From Lachnospiraceae bacterium GAM79 (GTDB lineage Bacteria; Bacillota; Clostridia; Lachnospirales; Lachnospiraceae), in contig AP018536.1 of NCBI GenBank assembly GCA_003584705.1, positions 2,542,001 to 2,606,000 on the forward strand: a stretch of DNA of 64,000 bases, read 5' to 3'. Shown one piece after another: positions 43,014 to 51,410 of the stretch. Below the pieces are notes generated by a model, which did no database searches, had not been told where the DNA came from, and saw only the letters and a list, made by a program, of their open reading frames with translations. Position 1 is the stretch's first letter. Every line of letters starts with the position of its first letter. Both the position numbers and the translations under genes were made by a program.

Positions 43014-43165
43014 GCAACTATTCAGAGCCATTAAATATTGCCTGAGCTTTGTTGATTGCTTGCATTCATAAAAAGCTTTGGCAATATTTATTTGGCGAGG
43101 TAGCCTCAATGAGCAAAAAGGAAGCTGTGTAACAGCGTTTTGCGAATGAGGCTCTGAATAGTTGC
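43014..43165. repeat. Dispersed inverted-repeat element, copy 1
   Basis: GCAACTATTCAGAGCC (43014-43029) and GGCTCTGAATAGTTGC (43150-43165) are perfect 16-bp terminal inverted repeats. Inside, AAATATTGCC and GGCAATATTT form a second pair. Read on the minus strand it matches copy 2 (51303-51410): AACTATTCAG, CATTCGCAAAAC, TTTGCTCAT and a TCGCC-ATAAATA block in the same order. No coding capacity. It lies in the clpB upstream region. Confidence 0.75.
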
Positions 43166-43479
43166 TTTATTTATTTTCTTACTCGCGAACAGATTCACAG
43201 GCTTTCTGTATCATCTGTTCTATAGTTAATATAACACATAGTCAGAGAAAATCAATTAAGAAATTATAAACTTTATATGGAATCTTTCGAAAATTATTTT
43301 CCATTCACGCGGAAGATTAATGCCGTTAGGAGAAAAATCACTCTCCAGATACTCATTTTTCACAATTTAAGTATCTATGCCTGAAATTTTTCTGTATAGA
43401 CCCATACGCCACATATATTCCTGAAATATTGCATTGAAAAGTACCTGCGGATCACTTTTTTCTCTATAGACCCAAAATA

Positions 43480-43527
43480 GCGCCGTCCGGTGTCGTGTTT
43501 GCAAAAACACGGCATCTTGGCAGCGCC
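43480..43527 (-). terminator. Long imperfect hairpin downstream of copA
   Basis: GCGCCGTCCGGTGTCGTG and its near complement (ending GGCAGCGCC) form a long stem around a T/A-rich loop with an inner GTGTTT/AAACAC pair; on the minus strand ATTTT follows. It lies 39 bases after the copA stop. The remaining stretch 43166-43479 has no gene; TATAGACCCA occurs twice (43395 and 43465, 70 bp apart). Confidence 0.55.
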
Positions 43528-43565
43528 ATTTCTCTTTTTCCGTTATTGTAACCTACAGTAACACT

Positions 43566-43781
43566 TTATTTTTCTGTAACGCCCTTTACTTCATATCCTG
43601 CGTCAACTACAGCCTTGGTCAGTACTTCGTCTGCCACATCAGAAGCCAGTTCCACGGTAGCATTCTTCTGCTCCAGGCTCATGGTTACGGCCTTTACGCC
43701 CTCTACGGCCTCCAGTGCCTTCTGTACGGTCCCGGTGCAGTGGCTGCACATCATTCCTTCGATACTGATTACTTTTGTCAT
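43566..43781 (-). CDS. Possible internal start giving a free CopZ-like chaperone
   Basis: Within copA, in frame, the ATG at 43781 is preceded nine bases upstream by GAGAGGA. Starting there would yield a 71-residue protein, 'MTKVISIEGMMCSHCTG' to 'YEVKGVTEK', the size and sequence of a stand-alone CopZ copper chaperone with its MxCxxC site. So the gene may be a copA-copZ fusion that kept the copZ ribosome site. Whether the short product is made is not shown by the sequence. Confidence 0.4.
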   Translation of the reverse strand: MTKVISIEGMMCSHCTGTVQKALEAVEGVKAVTMSLEQKNATVELASDVADEVLTKAVVDAGYEVKGVTEK

Positions 43782-46439
43782 TGTGTTTGTCCTCTCTTTC
43801 TCTTCTTTGCTATTTTGCTCTGCGGGGGCTTCCAGTATGCACTGTTCTCCCTCCACAGCTGCCTGCGTTGTCTCCTGTTCCGTCCGGGCTGCTTCCGGCG
43901 TTCCTGTTTTCAGCGGAGTAAATCCGCTCTTAAAGCCTCTCAGCCGCAGGGCATTTCCCACGACAAAGATACTGCTTAAACTCATGGCTGCCGCGCCGAA
44001 CATGGGATTCAGACGGATTCCAAAAGACGGGTACAGCACACCGGCTGCCAGAGGGATGCCGATGCAGTTGTAGAAGAAAGCCCAGAACAGATTCTCCTTG
44101 ATGTTGCAGATCACGGAACGGCTCAGTTTCATGGCCGTCACGGCATCCCGCAGATCATTTTTCATCAGAATAATATCTGCGCTCTCCATGGCTACATCCG
44201 TGCCTGCACCAATAGCCATGCCTACATCTGCGGCTGCCAGTGCGGGGGCATCGTTGATGCCGTCACCGATCATGGCTACCTTATGGCCCTGACGTTTCAG
44301 CTCGCTGACCTTTTTCTCCTTATCCTGCGGCAGTACTTCTGCCACGACCTCAGAGATACCCAGCTTCTGTCGTACAGCTTCTGCAGTACGGCGGTTGTCT
44401 CCGGTCAGCATGATGACTTTGACACCCATTTTCTCCCAGACACGAATAGCTTCATAAGAAGTGGCCTTAACAGTATCCGCCACGCCGATAACTCCTAAGA
44501 ATCTTCCTTCCTGTGCCACAAGGAGCGGTGTCATGCCTTCGTCCGCCATCCGGTTCAGACCTTCTGTGGCTTCCTCCGGCAGAGTGATATGATTCTCCTG
44601 CAGAAAGGCAAGGTTACCTACATAGAATTTTGTACCGGCAGGAATTATCACGCTACTGGCACCCGATACTGTATTTCTCGCCATCTGGTTCTGTTCCGTT
44701 GTCTTGCCGGAGCCATCTGTGGTGTCGTTCTGTTTTCCGGCATAAAATACCGCCGTAGGGCCGTCATTTTTTACTGATTCTACCGCACGGAATTCTGCTG
44801 CCAGTGTACCTTCCACGCCACGGCCGAAGGTTGCCTTGAAATCCACGATCTCGGGAATTGCCAGACCGAACTGCTCTGCCCATTCCACTACAGCTTCCGC
44901 CAGCGGATGCTCACTTTTTTTCTCAAGAGCTGCTGCGATCTGCATCATGGCATCCATCGGGAAGTCGCTCTGATAACCGCCTGCTTCTTCTACCTTTAAC
45001 TTACCGCTGGTGATGGTTCCGGTCTTGTCCAGTACCACAGTGTCAATCTCTTTGGCCTGCTGCAGGGCCTCACCCGTCTTGATCAGGATACCATTGCTGG
45101 CACCTACGCCGGTTCCCACCATGATAGCCACGGGTGTTGCCAGTCCCAACGCACAGGGGCAGGAAATTACCAATACGGCAATGGCTGTGGAAATGGCAAA
45201 CTCCGCGGTAGCACCGCTTATCAGCCACACGATCAGGGTGATCAGGGAAATGGTCATGACCGTCGGCACGAATACACCAGCCACCTTATCTGCCAGCTGT
45301 GCAATGGGAGCCTTGCTGGCACTGGCCTCTTCCACCAGACGGATGATCTGTGCCAGTGTTGTGTCATCGCCAACACGATCCGCACGACATTTTAAGAAGC
45401 CCGCCTTGTTCACGGTAGCGGAGACCACATGGTCACCTGCCTGTTTCTCCACCGGAACACTTTCACCAGTGATGGCCGCTTCATCCACACTGGAGTTGCC
45501 TTCTAACACGATACCGTCCACCGGTACCAGACTTCCGGGCTTTACCAGAAAAATATCGCCTTTCTGCAGGCTCTCCGTGGGCACTTCCTTTTCCTGTCCG
45601 TCCTCGGTAACAAGAATTGCCACCTTGGGAGCCAGATTCATCAGCTTGGTGATGGCTTCACTGGTCTTTCCCTTGGAACGGCTCTCCAGATATTTTCCAA
45701 CGGTGATCAGAGTCAGGATCGTACCGGAGGATTCAAAATACAGATCGTGGGCATAATGCTCTACCACTGCCATGTCACCATAACCCAGGCCGCAGCTGAT
45801 CCGGTACATGGCGAAAATGCCGTACACCAGTGCCGCGCCAGATCCCAGAGCGATCAGGCTGTCCATGTTCGGACTGCGGTGCGCCAATGTTTTGAAACCT
45901 ACAGAGAAAAACTTCCGGTTCACATACAGAATCGGCAATAACAGTAAAAACTGCGTCAATGCAAAATTCATGGCATTGGCATTGCCGTGCATCGTGTTTA
46001 CGATAAATGCCGGAACCGGAATTCCGAACCATTCTTTCAGCATATGGTGCATAGACACATACATTAACGGGATCAGGAATCCAATGGAGATTCCCAGACG
46101 CCATTTCATGGCTCTTGCGTCTGCATCCAGCTTCTGCTGTAGCTCCTGTTTGCCATCGACTGTGGACTTTCCTGTACTTCCCGCATTCCCGGAAGTGCTC
46201 TGTCCGCCTGCACCTGCCACACTGCCTTCGGTCATTACCGAAGCACCGTAGCCTGCTTTCACCACAGCATCGATAATTTCCGCCGAAGTGATCTTCGTCT
46301 CGTCATAGGTCACATCCATAGTCTCCGTCAGCAGATTTACGGATGCTTTTTCCACATTTTCCAGCTTGTTTACTGCCTTTTCCACATGGGAAGAACATGC
46401 GGAACAGGACATTCCTGTAACATGATATCTTTCCTTCAT
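43566..46439 (-). CDS. copA: Copper-translocating P-type ATPase with N- and C-terminal HMA domains
   Basis: A 957-residue P1B ATPase that exports Cu(I). HMA1 with 'GMSCSACSSHVEKAV' near residue 9; a Gly/Ser linker; eight membrane segments; actuator 'AAITGESVPVEK'; membrane copper site 'ISCPCALGLATPVA'; phosphorylation site 'VVLDKTGTITSGK'; ATP-binding 'SEHPLAEAV' HP motif; hinge 'MIGDGINDAPALAAADVG'. Unusually, the C-terminus carries a second HMA domain 'SIEGMMCSHCTGTVQKAL' after a long linker. It is 97 bases downstream of csoR and repressed through it, by inference. AAGGG precedes the ATG. Confidence 0.95.
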   Translation of the reverse strand: MKERYHVTGMSCSACSSHVEKAVNKLENVEKASVNLLTETMDVTYDETKITSAEIIDAVVKAGYGASVMTEGSVAGAGGQSTSGNAGSTGKSTVDGKQELQQKLDADARAMKWRLGISIGFLIPLMYVSMHHMLKEWFGIPVPAFIVNTMHGNANAMNFALTQFLLLLPILYVNRKFFSVGFKTLAHRSPNMDSLIALGSGAALVYGIFAMYRISCGLGYGDMAVVEHYAHDLYFESSGTILTLITVGKYLESRSKGKTSEAITKLMNLAPKVAILVTEDGQEKEVPTESLQKGDIFLVKPGSLVPVDGIVLEGNSSVDEAAITGESVPVEKQAGDHVVSATVNKAGFLKCRADRVGDDTTLAQIIRLVEEASASKAPIAQLADKVAGVFVPTVMTISLITLIVWLISGATAEFAISTAIAVLVISCPCALGLATPVAIMVGTGVGASNGILIKTGEALQQAKEIDTVVLDKTGTITSGKLKVEEAGGYQSDFPMDAMMQIAAALEKKSEHPLAEAVVEWAEQFGLAIPEIVDFKATFGRGVEGTLAAEFRAVESVKNDGPTAVFYAGKQNDTTDGSGKTTEQNQMARNTVSGASSVIIPAGTKFYVGNLAFLQENHITLPEEATEGLNRMADEGMTPLLVAQEGRFLGVIGVADTVKATSYEAIRVWEKMGVKVIMLTGDNRRTAEAVRQKLGISEVVAEVLPQDKEKKVSELKRQGHKVAMIGDGINDAPALAAADVGMAIGAGTDVAMESADIILMKNDLRDAVTAMKLSRSVICNIKENLFWAFFYNCIGIPLAAGVLYPSFGIRLNPMFGAAAMSLSSIFVVGNALRLRGFKSGFTPLKTGTPEAARTEQETTQAAVEGEQCILEAPAEQNSKEEKERTNTMTKVISIEGMMCSHCTGTVQKALEAVEGVKAVTMSLEQKNATVELASDVADEVLTKAVVDAGYEVKGVTEK

Positions 46440-46535
46440 AATACCCTTGCCTTTCCATGACCTGCAAAGTCTCCGGTGCTTTCAATGCACCGCAGCAGCA
46501 CAAATTTACAGGTTTATCTGCGACCATTCCGCCGC

Positions 46536-46871
46536 TTATTTCAATTTCTTCACAAGTTCCACTGCCTCATCTACTATAGCAGTATTCCCCTTCCGGATCT
46601 CTTCCACCACACAGGTCTCCATATGTTCCTTCAGGATTGCATAGCCAAAGGCCTGTAAAGCACTCTCCACGGCAGCTACCTGTGTGAGAATATCACCGCA
46701 GTAACGGTTCTCTTCCAGCATCCGGCTGATACCGTTTAACTGTCCGCTCATACGGCTTAAACGGTTCTGTAATTGTTTTCTTTCTTTTTCGGAGCGGGGC
46801 GTTGCCTTCTGGTGACAATGACAACATTCCATGCCTTTTTCTCCCATTTTTTCTTCCTTTTGTTCTGCCAT
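46536..46871 (-). CDS. csoR: Copper-sensing repressor CsoR
   Basis: A 111-residue all-helical metal-responsive repressor (CsoR/RcnR family, DUF156). The core 'QLQNRLSRMSGQLNGISRML' is followed by the Cu(I) ligand pattern: Cys in 'NRYCGDILTQVAAVES' and His-x3-Cys in 'LKEHMETCV'. That W-X-Y-Z pattern (x-C-H-C) marks Cu sensors. A short N-terminal extension has an additional Cys/His run 'MECCHCHQK'. AAGGGG precedes the ATG at 46871. It heads the csoR-copA operon and should bind the palindromes at 47010-47063. Confidence 0.9.
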   Translation of the reverse strand: MAEQKEEKMGEKGMECCHCHQKATPRSEKERKQLQNRLSRMSGQLNGISRMLEENRYCGDILTQVAAVESALQAFGYAILKEHMETCVVEEIRKGNTAIVDEAVELVKKLK

Positions 46872-47009
46872 AATTTTCCCCTTCCTGAGCCTCCGGCACC
46901 GGAATCCGAATTTTCCAGAATCTTCCCGGTTCTACACATATGCTGTTTCCGGCCTGCATATCAGTGCACGCAACATGCTGCCGGATCTTTCGTTGCAGCC
47001 ATACGCAAA

Positions 47010-47063
47010 ATACCCTACAGGGGTATCTTGTTTTCTTCTACAAGATATACCCCCATAGGGTAT
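47010..47063 (-). promoter_or_regulatory. Two CsoR-type operator palindromes
   Basis: ATACCCTACAGGGGTAT (47010-47026) and ATACCCCCATAGGGTAT (47047-47063) are C/G-rich pseudo-palindromes of the kind CsoR binds (TACCC...GGGTA). Their starts are 37 bp apart and they lie 140-190 bases upstream of csoR. Two sites suggest tight copper-dependent control. Confidence 0.75.
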
Positions 47064-47095
47064 TTGTCAAGAGGTACTTTCTAATTCCTGCCAGT

Positions 47096-47941
47096 TCACC
47101 TCTGACCAAAACAGATCCTTACGATCTGCATCTTCATGATTCTGTCGCCGGTTCTGGCGAGGAAGCGGAATAATCCGCTGACGGAAGGGTCTCGAAGATC
47201 ATTATATCCCAGCATATAGCCACGGCTTGTGACCTGCAATCTGCTGTTCCACGGGGAAATCTCACTTTTCGCATCCGAAACCGCAAAATATGCACCCACA
47301 TCCTGAATTTTAGCGCTCCTGAGCCATGTCTTTGCTATCATCTTAACCGCTGTCCGGTTCGCCGCGTCAAATACCAGCACACCACCGGGAAAACTGTCAG
47401 CCATTGCCTGTACCAGCGTCCTGACTTGCTCCGTCAGAAAATAATAGAATACTCCGGAGGCAAAAAATATTGCCCCTTCGGACGCGTCGATTTTGGTAAA
47501 CCATTCCGTATCATTCAAATTGCAGGGAATATTTTCCTCACGGTCTCCGGCGGGCAGTAATTGATTGCGTACGGCGATAACATCCGGAAAATCCAGATTG
47601 TAAATTTTACAGCTGCCATTGTCACAGGCTCTGCCGGTACCGTCAAGTCCACAGCCCAAATTGACCACCGCCGCATCAGGATGATCTGCCAGGTAATTTT
47701 GTACCTCCCATGCAAGGTCATTCTGCCGCATGGCAACCTCCAGCGAACCGAAACGCTGCATCAGGCCGTGGGATTTTTTCTCCACCTGTGAAAAATCATA
47801 GTCGATCTGGTCGATCAGGTGTACCGCCATCTCGTCCCGATATAGGTTCGGATACAACTCCGAGCATAGCTTCCGGGAATAAAGCGGGATGATCAGTGTC
47901 TCCTGTACGGTGTTCTTCTCAATCTTGTATTTCATGGACAT
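47096..47941 (-). CDS. Class I SAM-dependent methyltransferase, LCM-like
   Basis: A 281-residue cytoplasmic methyltransferase like the leucine carboxyl methyltransferase / polyketide O-methyltransferase group (PF04072 type). SAM motif I is 'AAVVNLGCGLDGTGRACD' near 90; 'YNLDFPDVIAVRNQLLP' follows; 'AIFFASGVFYYFLTEQV' near 155 and 'GVLVFDAANRTAVKM' near 185 are also typical. Substrate unknown. Two ATGs (47941, 47935) are possible; the ribosome site is weak. Two copies of GTTAG-N6-CTAAC lie just upstream, so a local regulator may control it. Confidence 0.82.
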   Translation of the reverse strand: MSMKYKIEKNTVQETLIIPLYSRKLCSELYPNLYRDEMAVHLIDQIDYDFSQVEKKSHGLMQRFGSLEVAMRQNDLAWEVQNYLADHPDAAVVNLGCGLDGTGRACDNGSCKIYNLDFPDVIAVRNQLLPAGDREENIPCNLNDTEWFTKIDASEGAIFFASGVFYYFLTEQVRTLVQAMADSFPGGVLVFDAANRTAVKMIAKTWLRSAKIQDVGAYFAVSDAKSEISPWNSRLQVTSRGYMLGYNDLRDPSVSGLFRFLARTGDRIMKMQIVRICFGQR

Positions 47942-47976
47942 CTCTCACTTTCTTGCATTTTTGCCATTTCTTTTTT

Positions 47977-48027
47977 GTTAGTTTTGTCTAACCGCTGTAT
48001 AGAGTTATGTGGTTAGCTTGTGCTAAC
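47977..48027 (-). promoter_or_regulatory. Two GTTAG-N6-CTAAC palindromes upstream of the methyltransferase
   Basis: GTTAG and CTAAC, six bases apart, occur at 47977-47992 and again at 48012-48027, 35 bp between centres. They lie 36-86 bases upstream of the methyltransferase start. Such paired 16-bp palindromes are typical of TetR/MarR-type operators, though no regulator gene is adjacent. Confidence 0.5.
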
Positions 48028-48044
48028 TTAAATGCCTTAGAAAA

Positions 48045-48060
48045 GCCGCATTACTGCGGC
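48045..48060 (-). terminator. Short GC hairpin with T run
   Basis: GCCGCA-GTAA-TGCGGC on the minus strand is followed by TTTTC. It lies between the MetY terminator and the methyltransferase operators. Confidence 0.5.
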
Positions 48061-48293
48061 CTTTCAACTGACTGTTTTTGGTTTTCGTTTCTATTATACT
48101 GAACTTATTTCTGTTTTGCAAGGTAGATTTCCACCAATAGATATTTCTTGTCTTCTTCCCAGTTATAGTAGAACTGAATCAGTCCGATGCGGCTCCTGGT
48201 GCCGGTCTTCTCATTCAACGCAGAAAACATGCCGCTAGAGCAGCGCACGGGAGACAAATAAGGCTGTCGGCGATCACCGGCACCGACAAGAAA

Positions 48294-48322
48294 AATCCCA
48301 CTGCCTTGAACGCAGTGGGATT
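48294..48322 (-). terminator. Terminator of metY
   Basis: AATCCCACTGC and GCAGTGGGATT form a perfect 11-bp stem with a 7-base loop; on the minus strand TTTTTCTT follows. It is about 55 bases downstream of the metY stop codon. Confidence 0.85.
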
Positions 48323-48375
48323 CCCGGTTTTGCTTTTCCATAATAGAAAACAGCTAATGAAAGCATGGTCTCTCC

Positions 48376-49680
48376 TTAAACAGACTGGAAACCGCCTTCC
48401 AGATCCTCAATGATATCATCAATATTCTCCGTACCGATAGACAGACGAATCGTATTGCTGTAGATTCCCTGCTCATTCAGCTCTTCCTCAGACAGCTGTG
48501 CATGGGTGGTGGAAGCCGGATGGATGACCAGAGACTTCACATCTGCCACGTTTGCCAGCAGTGAGAACAGCTCCAGATTGTCGCAGAACTTCTTGGCTGT
48601 CTCCTTGCCACCTTTGATTTCGAAAGTGAAAATGGAGCCGCCGCCGTTGGGAAAATATTTCTTATACAATGCCTGCTGCTCCGGATCCGTGGATACGGAA
48701 GGATGATGCACGCGCTCTACCTGCGGATGGTTGTTCAGATACTGTACCACCTTCAGTGCATTCTCTACATGACGTTCTACACGCAGAGACAACGTCTCCA
48801 ATCCCTGTAAGAAAATAAAAGCATGCACGGGAGAAATGCATCCGCCCATATCACGCAGAAGCATTGCACGGATTGCTGTCACGAAAGCTGCACCCGGTAC
48901 TGCCTTGGTGAAGGTAACGCCATGATAGCTGGGGTTCGGAGTGCACAGGTGAGGGAACTTGCCGCTGCCCTCCCAGTCAAATTTACCATTTTCCACGATC
49001 ACACCGCCTAAGCTGGTGCCGTGTCCGCCGATGAATTTCGTAGCGGAATGTACCACGATATCTGCACCGTACTCAAAAGGACGTACCAGATAAGGAGTAG
49101 CAAAAGTATTGTCCACTACCAGAGGCACCTTGTGTGCATGGGCGATCTGTGCCAGACGTTCGATGTCTACCACATCAGAGTTGGGGTTACCCAGAGTCTC
49201 GATGTAGAGAGCCTTGGTGTTCTCCTGAAAGCTTGCTTCGATCTTATCATAATCGGAAGGAGCCACGAAAGTGGTGGTCACACCGTAGTCCACCAGAGTA
49301 TGCGCCAACAGATTGTAGGTGCCGCCGTAAATATTATTTGCAGAAATGATATGATCTCCCTGTTTTGCCAGGTTCTGGATCGTGTAGCAGATAGCTGCTG
49401 CGCCACTGGCTACCGCCAGAGCTGCGGTACCACCTTCCAGTGCTGCAATACGCTGCTCGAAGACGCCCTGTGTCGGGTTGCCCAGACGACCGTAGATCTC
49501 ACCGGGATCTTCCAGTCCGAAACGGGCTGCTGCGTGATCGCAGTTGCGGAATACATAAGAAGATGTCTGATAAATGGGAACGGCTCTGGCACCGGTCACA
49601 GGATCGGGCTGCTCCTGTCCCACATGTAACTGTAATGTCTCGAATTTCAGATTACGCTCTGCATAGGGCTTTTTGCTCAT
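48376..49680 (-). CDS. metY: O-acetylhomoserine sulfhydrylase / aminocarboxypropyltransferase
   Basis: A 434-residue PLP enzyme of the Cys/Met metabolism family that makes homocysteine from O-acetylhomoserine and sulfide. Start at 49680 ('MSKKPYAERNLKFETLQLHV') after GAGG; the ATG four codons earlier overlaps that site. The PLP lysine is in 'DIVVHSATKFIGGHGTSLGG'; other motifs are 'YGRLGNPTQGVFEQRIAALE', 'YIETLGNPNSDVVDI' and 'VDNTFATPYLVRPFEYG'. The C-terminal 'SLVIHPASTTHAQLSEEELN' is characteristic of MetY. Monocistronic with its own terminator. I saw no SAM riboswitch or T-box upstream. Confidence 0.93.
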   Translation of the reverse strand: MSKKPYAERNLKFETLQLHVGQEQPDPVTGARAVPIYQTSSYVFRNCDHAAARFGLEDPGEIYGRLGNPTQGVFEQRIAALEGGTAALAVASGAAAICYTIQNLAKQGDHIISANNIYGGTYNLLAHTLVDYGVTTTFVAPSDYDKIEASFQENTKALYIETLGNPNSDVVDIERLAQIAHAHKVPLVVDNTFATPYLVRPFEYGADIVVHSATKFIGGHGTSLGGVIVENGKFDWEGSGKFPHLCTPNPSYHGVTFTKAVPGAAFVTAIRAMLLRDMGGCISPVHAFIFLQGLETLSLRVERHVENALKVVQYLNNHPQVERVHHPSVSTDPEQQALYKKYFPNGGGSIFTFEIKGGKETAKKFCDNLELFSLLANVADVKSLVIHPASTTHAQLSEEELNEQGIYSNTIRLSIGTENIDDIIEDLEGGFQSV

Positions 49681-49864
49681 GTTCTGCCTCATTTCTGCAC
49701 TTTGATGTGCTATGTATTATTGCGTAACGATCCTGGCGGAACCGTTACAATTTTTATAAAAACATGCTAAAACACATTGCAAAATCTGTCAATGTAAAAC
49801 TTTAGCGCAGCAGATATTTTTGTCCACTGCGCCTCTATTCCTCTCCAGATTGCATTATATTACT

Positions 49865-51211
49865 TTACTTCACCAGCCGGTCCTTATACTTCAGCCATTT
49901 TCCCGTACGTACCCTGTTAGTGAACAAAAATGCCCGTACGACCCAGTCCATGGTCATAGCGATCCAGACGCCGATGACGCCAAGTCCCAGACCCTGTCCC
50001 AGGATATATGCCATGCCCACACGGCAGAGCCACATGGAAGCGATCGCCACGATCATGGTAAATCTCACATCTCCCGCAGCGCGAAGTGCATTGGACTGTG
50101 CAAAGGACAACGGATGCACCAGCATACAACATACACAGCTGTAACATAACAGAAAAACAGTTATTTTCATTGTCTCCGGACTCAGATGATAGATTCCGCA
50201 GATCGGCCTTGCAAAAATAATCATGGGAATTCCCAACAGGATCATGCAGGCATATGCCGCCTTCATCATTTTTTTCAGATAATATAATGCCTGCTCTGTC
50301 TCTCCTGCACCGATGCACTGTCCGATCACAGTGATCATTGCTACACCGATGGCGTTGGCAGGGATCTGCTGAAAGCTGGCAATACTGCCTGTTACGGCAT
50401 TTGCCGTCGTAGCAGCCATTCCAAAACCGGCGATCAGACTGGTGGTCAGAAGCTTACCGATCTGGAAGATACTGTTTTCCAGTCCGTTGGGAACACCGAT
50501 ATACAGAATCTTTCCCAAGATTTTCGTATCGACCCTCCAGTGATTGCTCACTATGATCTTGTCACTTTTTCCAAGCAGCACTATGATCATCACAGCCGAC
50601 AATATTCTGGAAAACAGCGTGGACAACGCAGCACCGGCAGCACCGATCCCTGCACCATAGATCAGGATCGCATTTCCGGCAATATTTACCAGATTTGCCA
50701 CCAATGACACTTTCATGGACACCTTGGAATCTCCCACCGCACGGAACAGAGCCGCACCACCGTTATAAATTCCCAGAAAAGGGAAGGACACCGCCACAAT
50801 ATAAAAATAAATTCTTGCGGCATTCATGACATCCGCCTCCACATTTCCGTAAAGCAGTGCCAGCAATCCCCGGTTCCAGATCAGTGCTATCATCATAAAC
50901 AGAAGGGCCACACCTCCAACCGCTAAAAAAAGCTGATTGGAGGCCCGGCCTACCATTTCCTTATCTCCGTGTCCCATATATTGCGCCGCCACTACGGCAC
51001 CGCCGCTGGCCATGGCCGTGAACAGACCGATCAGCAATACGCAGATACTATCCACCAGAGAGATTCCGGATACCACAGCTTCTCCACAACTGGCCGCCAT
51101 CACCGTGTCCGCCATTCCCATTGCGATTGCCAAAAACTGCTCTATGATCAGCGGCCACAATAATTTTTTCAGTGCATCCTGTGAAAATAACATTTTTTTC
51201 TCTTCCGTCAT
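49865..51211 (-). CDS. MATE-family multidrug efflux transporter
   Basis: A 448-residue membrane protein with twelve hydrophobic segments in two similar halves. Signatures: 'LWPLIIEQFLAIAMGMADTV' near the N-terminus, 'GGAVVAAQYMGHGDKEMVGR' near 75, and in the second half 'VMITVIGQCIGAGETEQALY', the equivalent repeat. NorM/DinF-type MATE proteins expel cationic compounds with Na+ or H+. The substrate cannot be told. AAGG precedes the ATG at 51211. Apparently transcribed alone. Confidence 0.92.
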   Translation of the reverse strand: MTEEKKMLFSQDALKKLLWPLIIEQFLAIAMGMADTVMAASCGEAVVSGISLVDSICVLLIGLFTAMASGGAVVAAQYMGHGDKEMVGRASNQLFLAVGGVALLFMMIALIWNRGLLALLYGNVEADVMNAARIYFYIVAVSFPFLGIYNGGAALFRAVGDSKVSMKVSLVANLVNIAGNAILIYGAGIGAAGAALSTLFSRILSAVMIIVLLGKSDKIIVSNHWRVDTKILGKILYIGVPNGLENSIFQIGKLLTTSLIAGFGMAATTANAVTGSIASFQQIPANAIGVAMITVIGQCIGAGETEQALYYLKKMMKAAYACMILLGIPMIIFARPICGIYHLSPETMKITVFLLCYSCVCCMLVHPLSFAQSNALRAAGDVRFTMIVAIASMWLCRVGMAYILGQGLGLGVIGVWIAMTMDWVVRAFLFTNRVRTGKWLKYKDRLVK

Positions 51212-51302
51212 ACCTTACATCGTTCCTTTATCATCACATTAACAACTGCCAAAATATCACATTGTCATTGCATTGTAAATAGAAATGTAATTTTATGATT
51301 CA

Positions 51303-51410
51303 GTAACTATTCAGCACCCCATTCGCAAAACCGCCTCTACGAGGCTTTCCTGAATAACATGCTTGCATGTTATTTGCTCATAGTGGTTACTTCGCCCTAT
51401 AAATAGTTAC
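51303..51410. repeat. Dispersed inverted-repeat element, copy 2
   Basis: GTAACTATT (51303-51311) and AATAGTTAC (51402-51410) are the ends. Inside are the hairpin AATAACATGC-TT-GCATGTTATT and GCCTC-TAC-GAGGC. It shares blocks, in the same order, with the minus strand of copy 1 (43014-43165). The right end overlaps the GH43 stop codon (51407-51409), so the element abuts or supplies that stop. Confidence 0.7.

Noticed and set aside
42979..43565. CIRCE or CtsR operator upstream of clpB
   Set aside because: Looked for TTAGCACTC-N9-GAGTGCTAA and GGTCAAA repeats and found neither; only the dispersed repeat and AT-rich DNA are present.
48105..48341. 78-codon minus-strand frame between metY and the methyltransferase
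   Set aside because: It contains the metY terminator hairpin (48294-48322) in its 5' part and has no ribosome site; the C-terminal part looks protein-like and may be a remnant, but this is not enough to call a gene.
49681..49864. SAM riboswitch or T-box upstream of metY
   Set aside because: No conserved leader elements or terminator/antiterminator pair are visible in the short upstream region.
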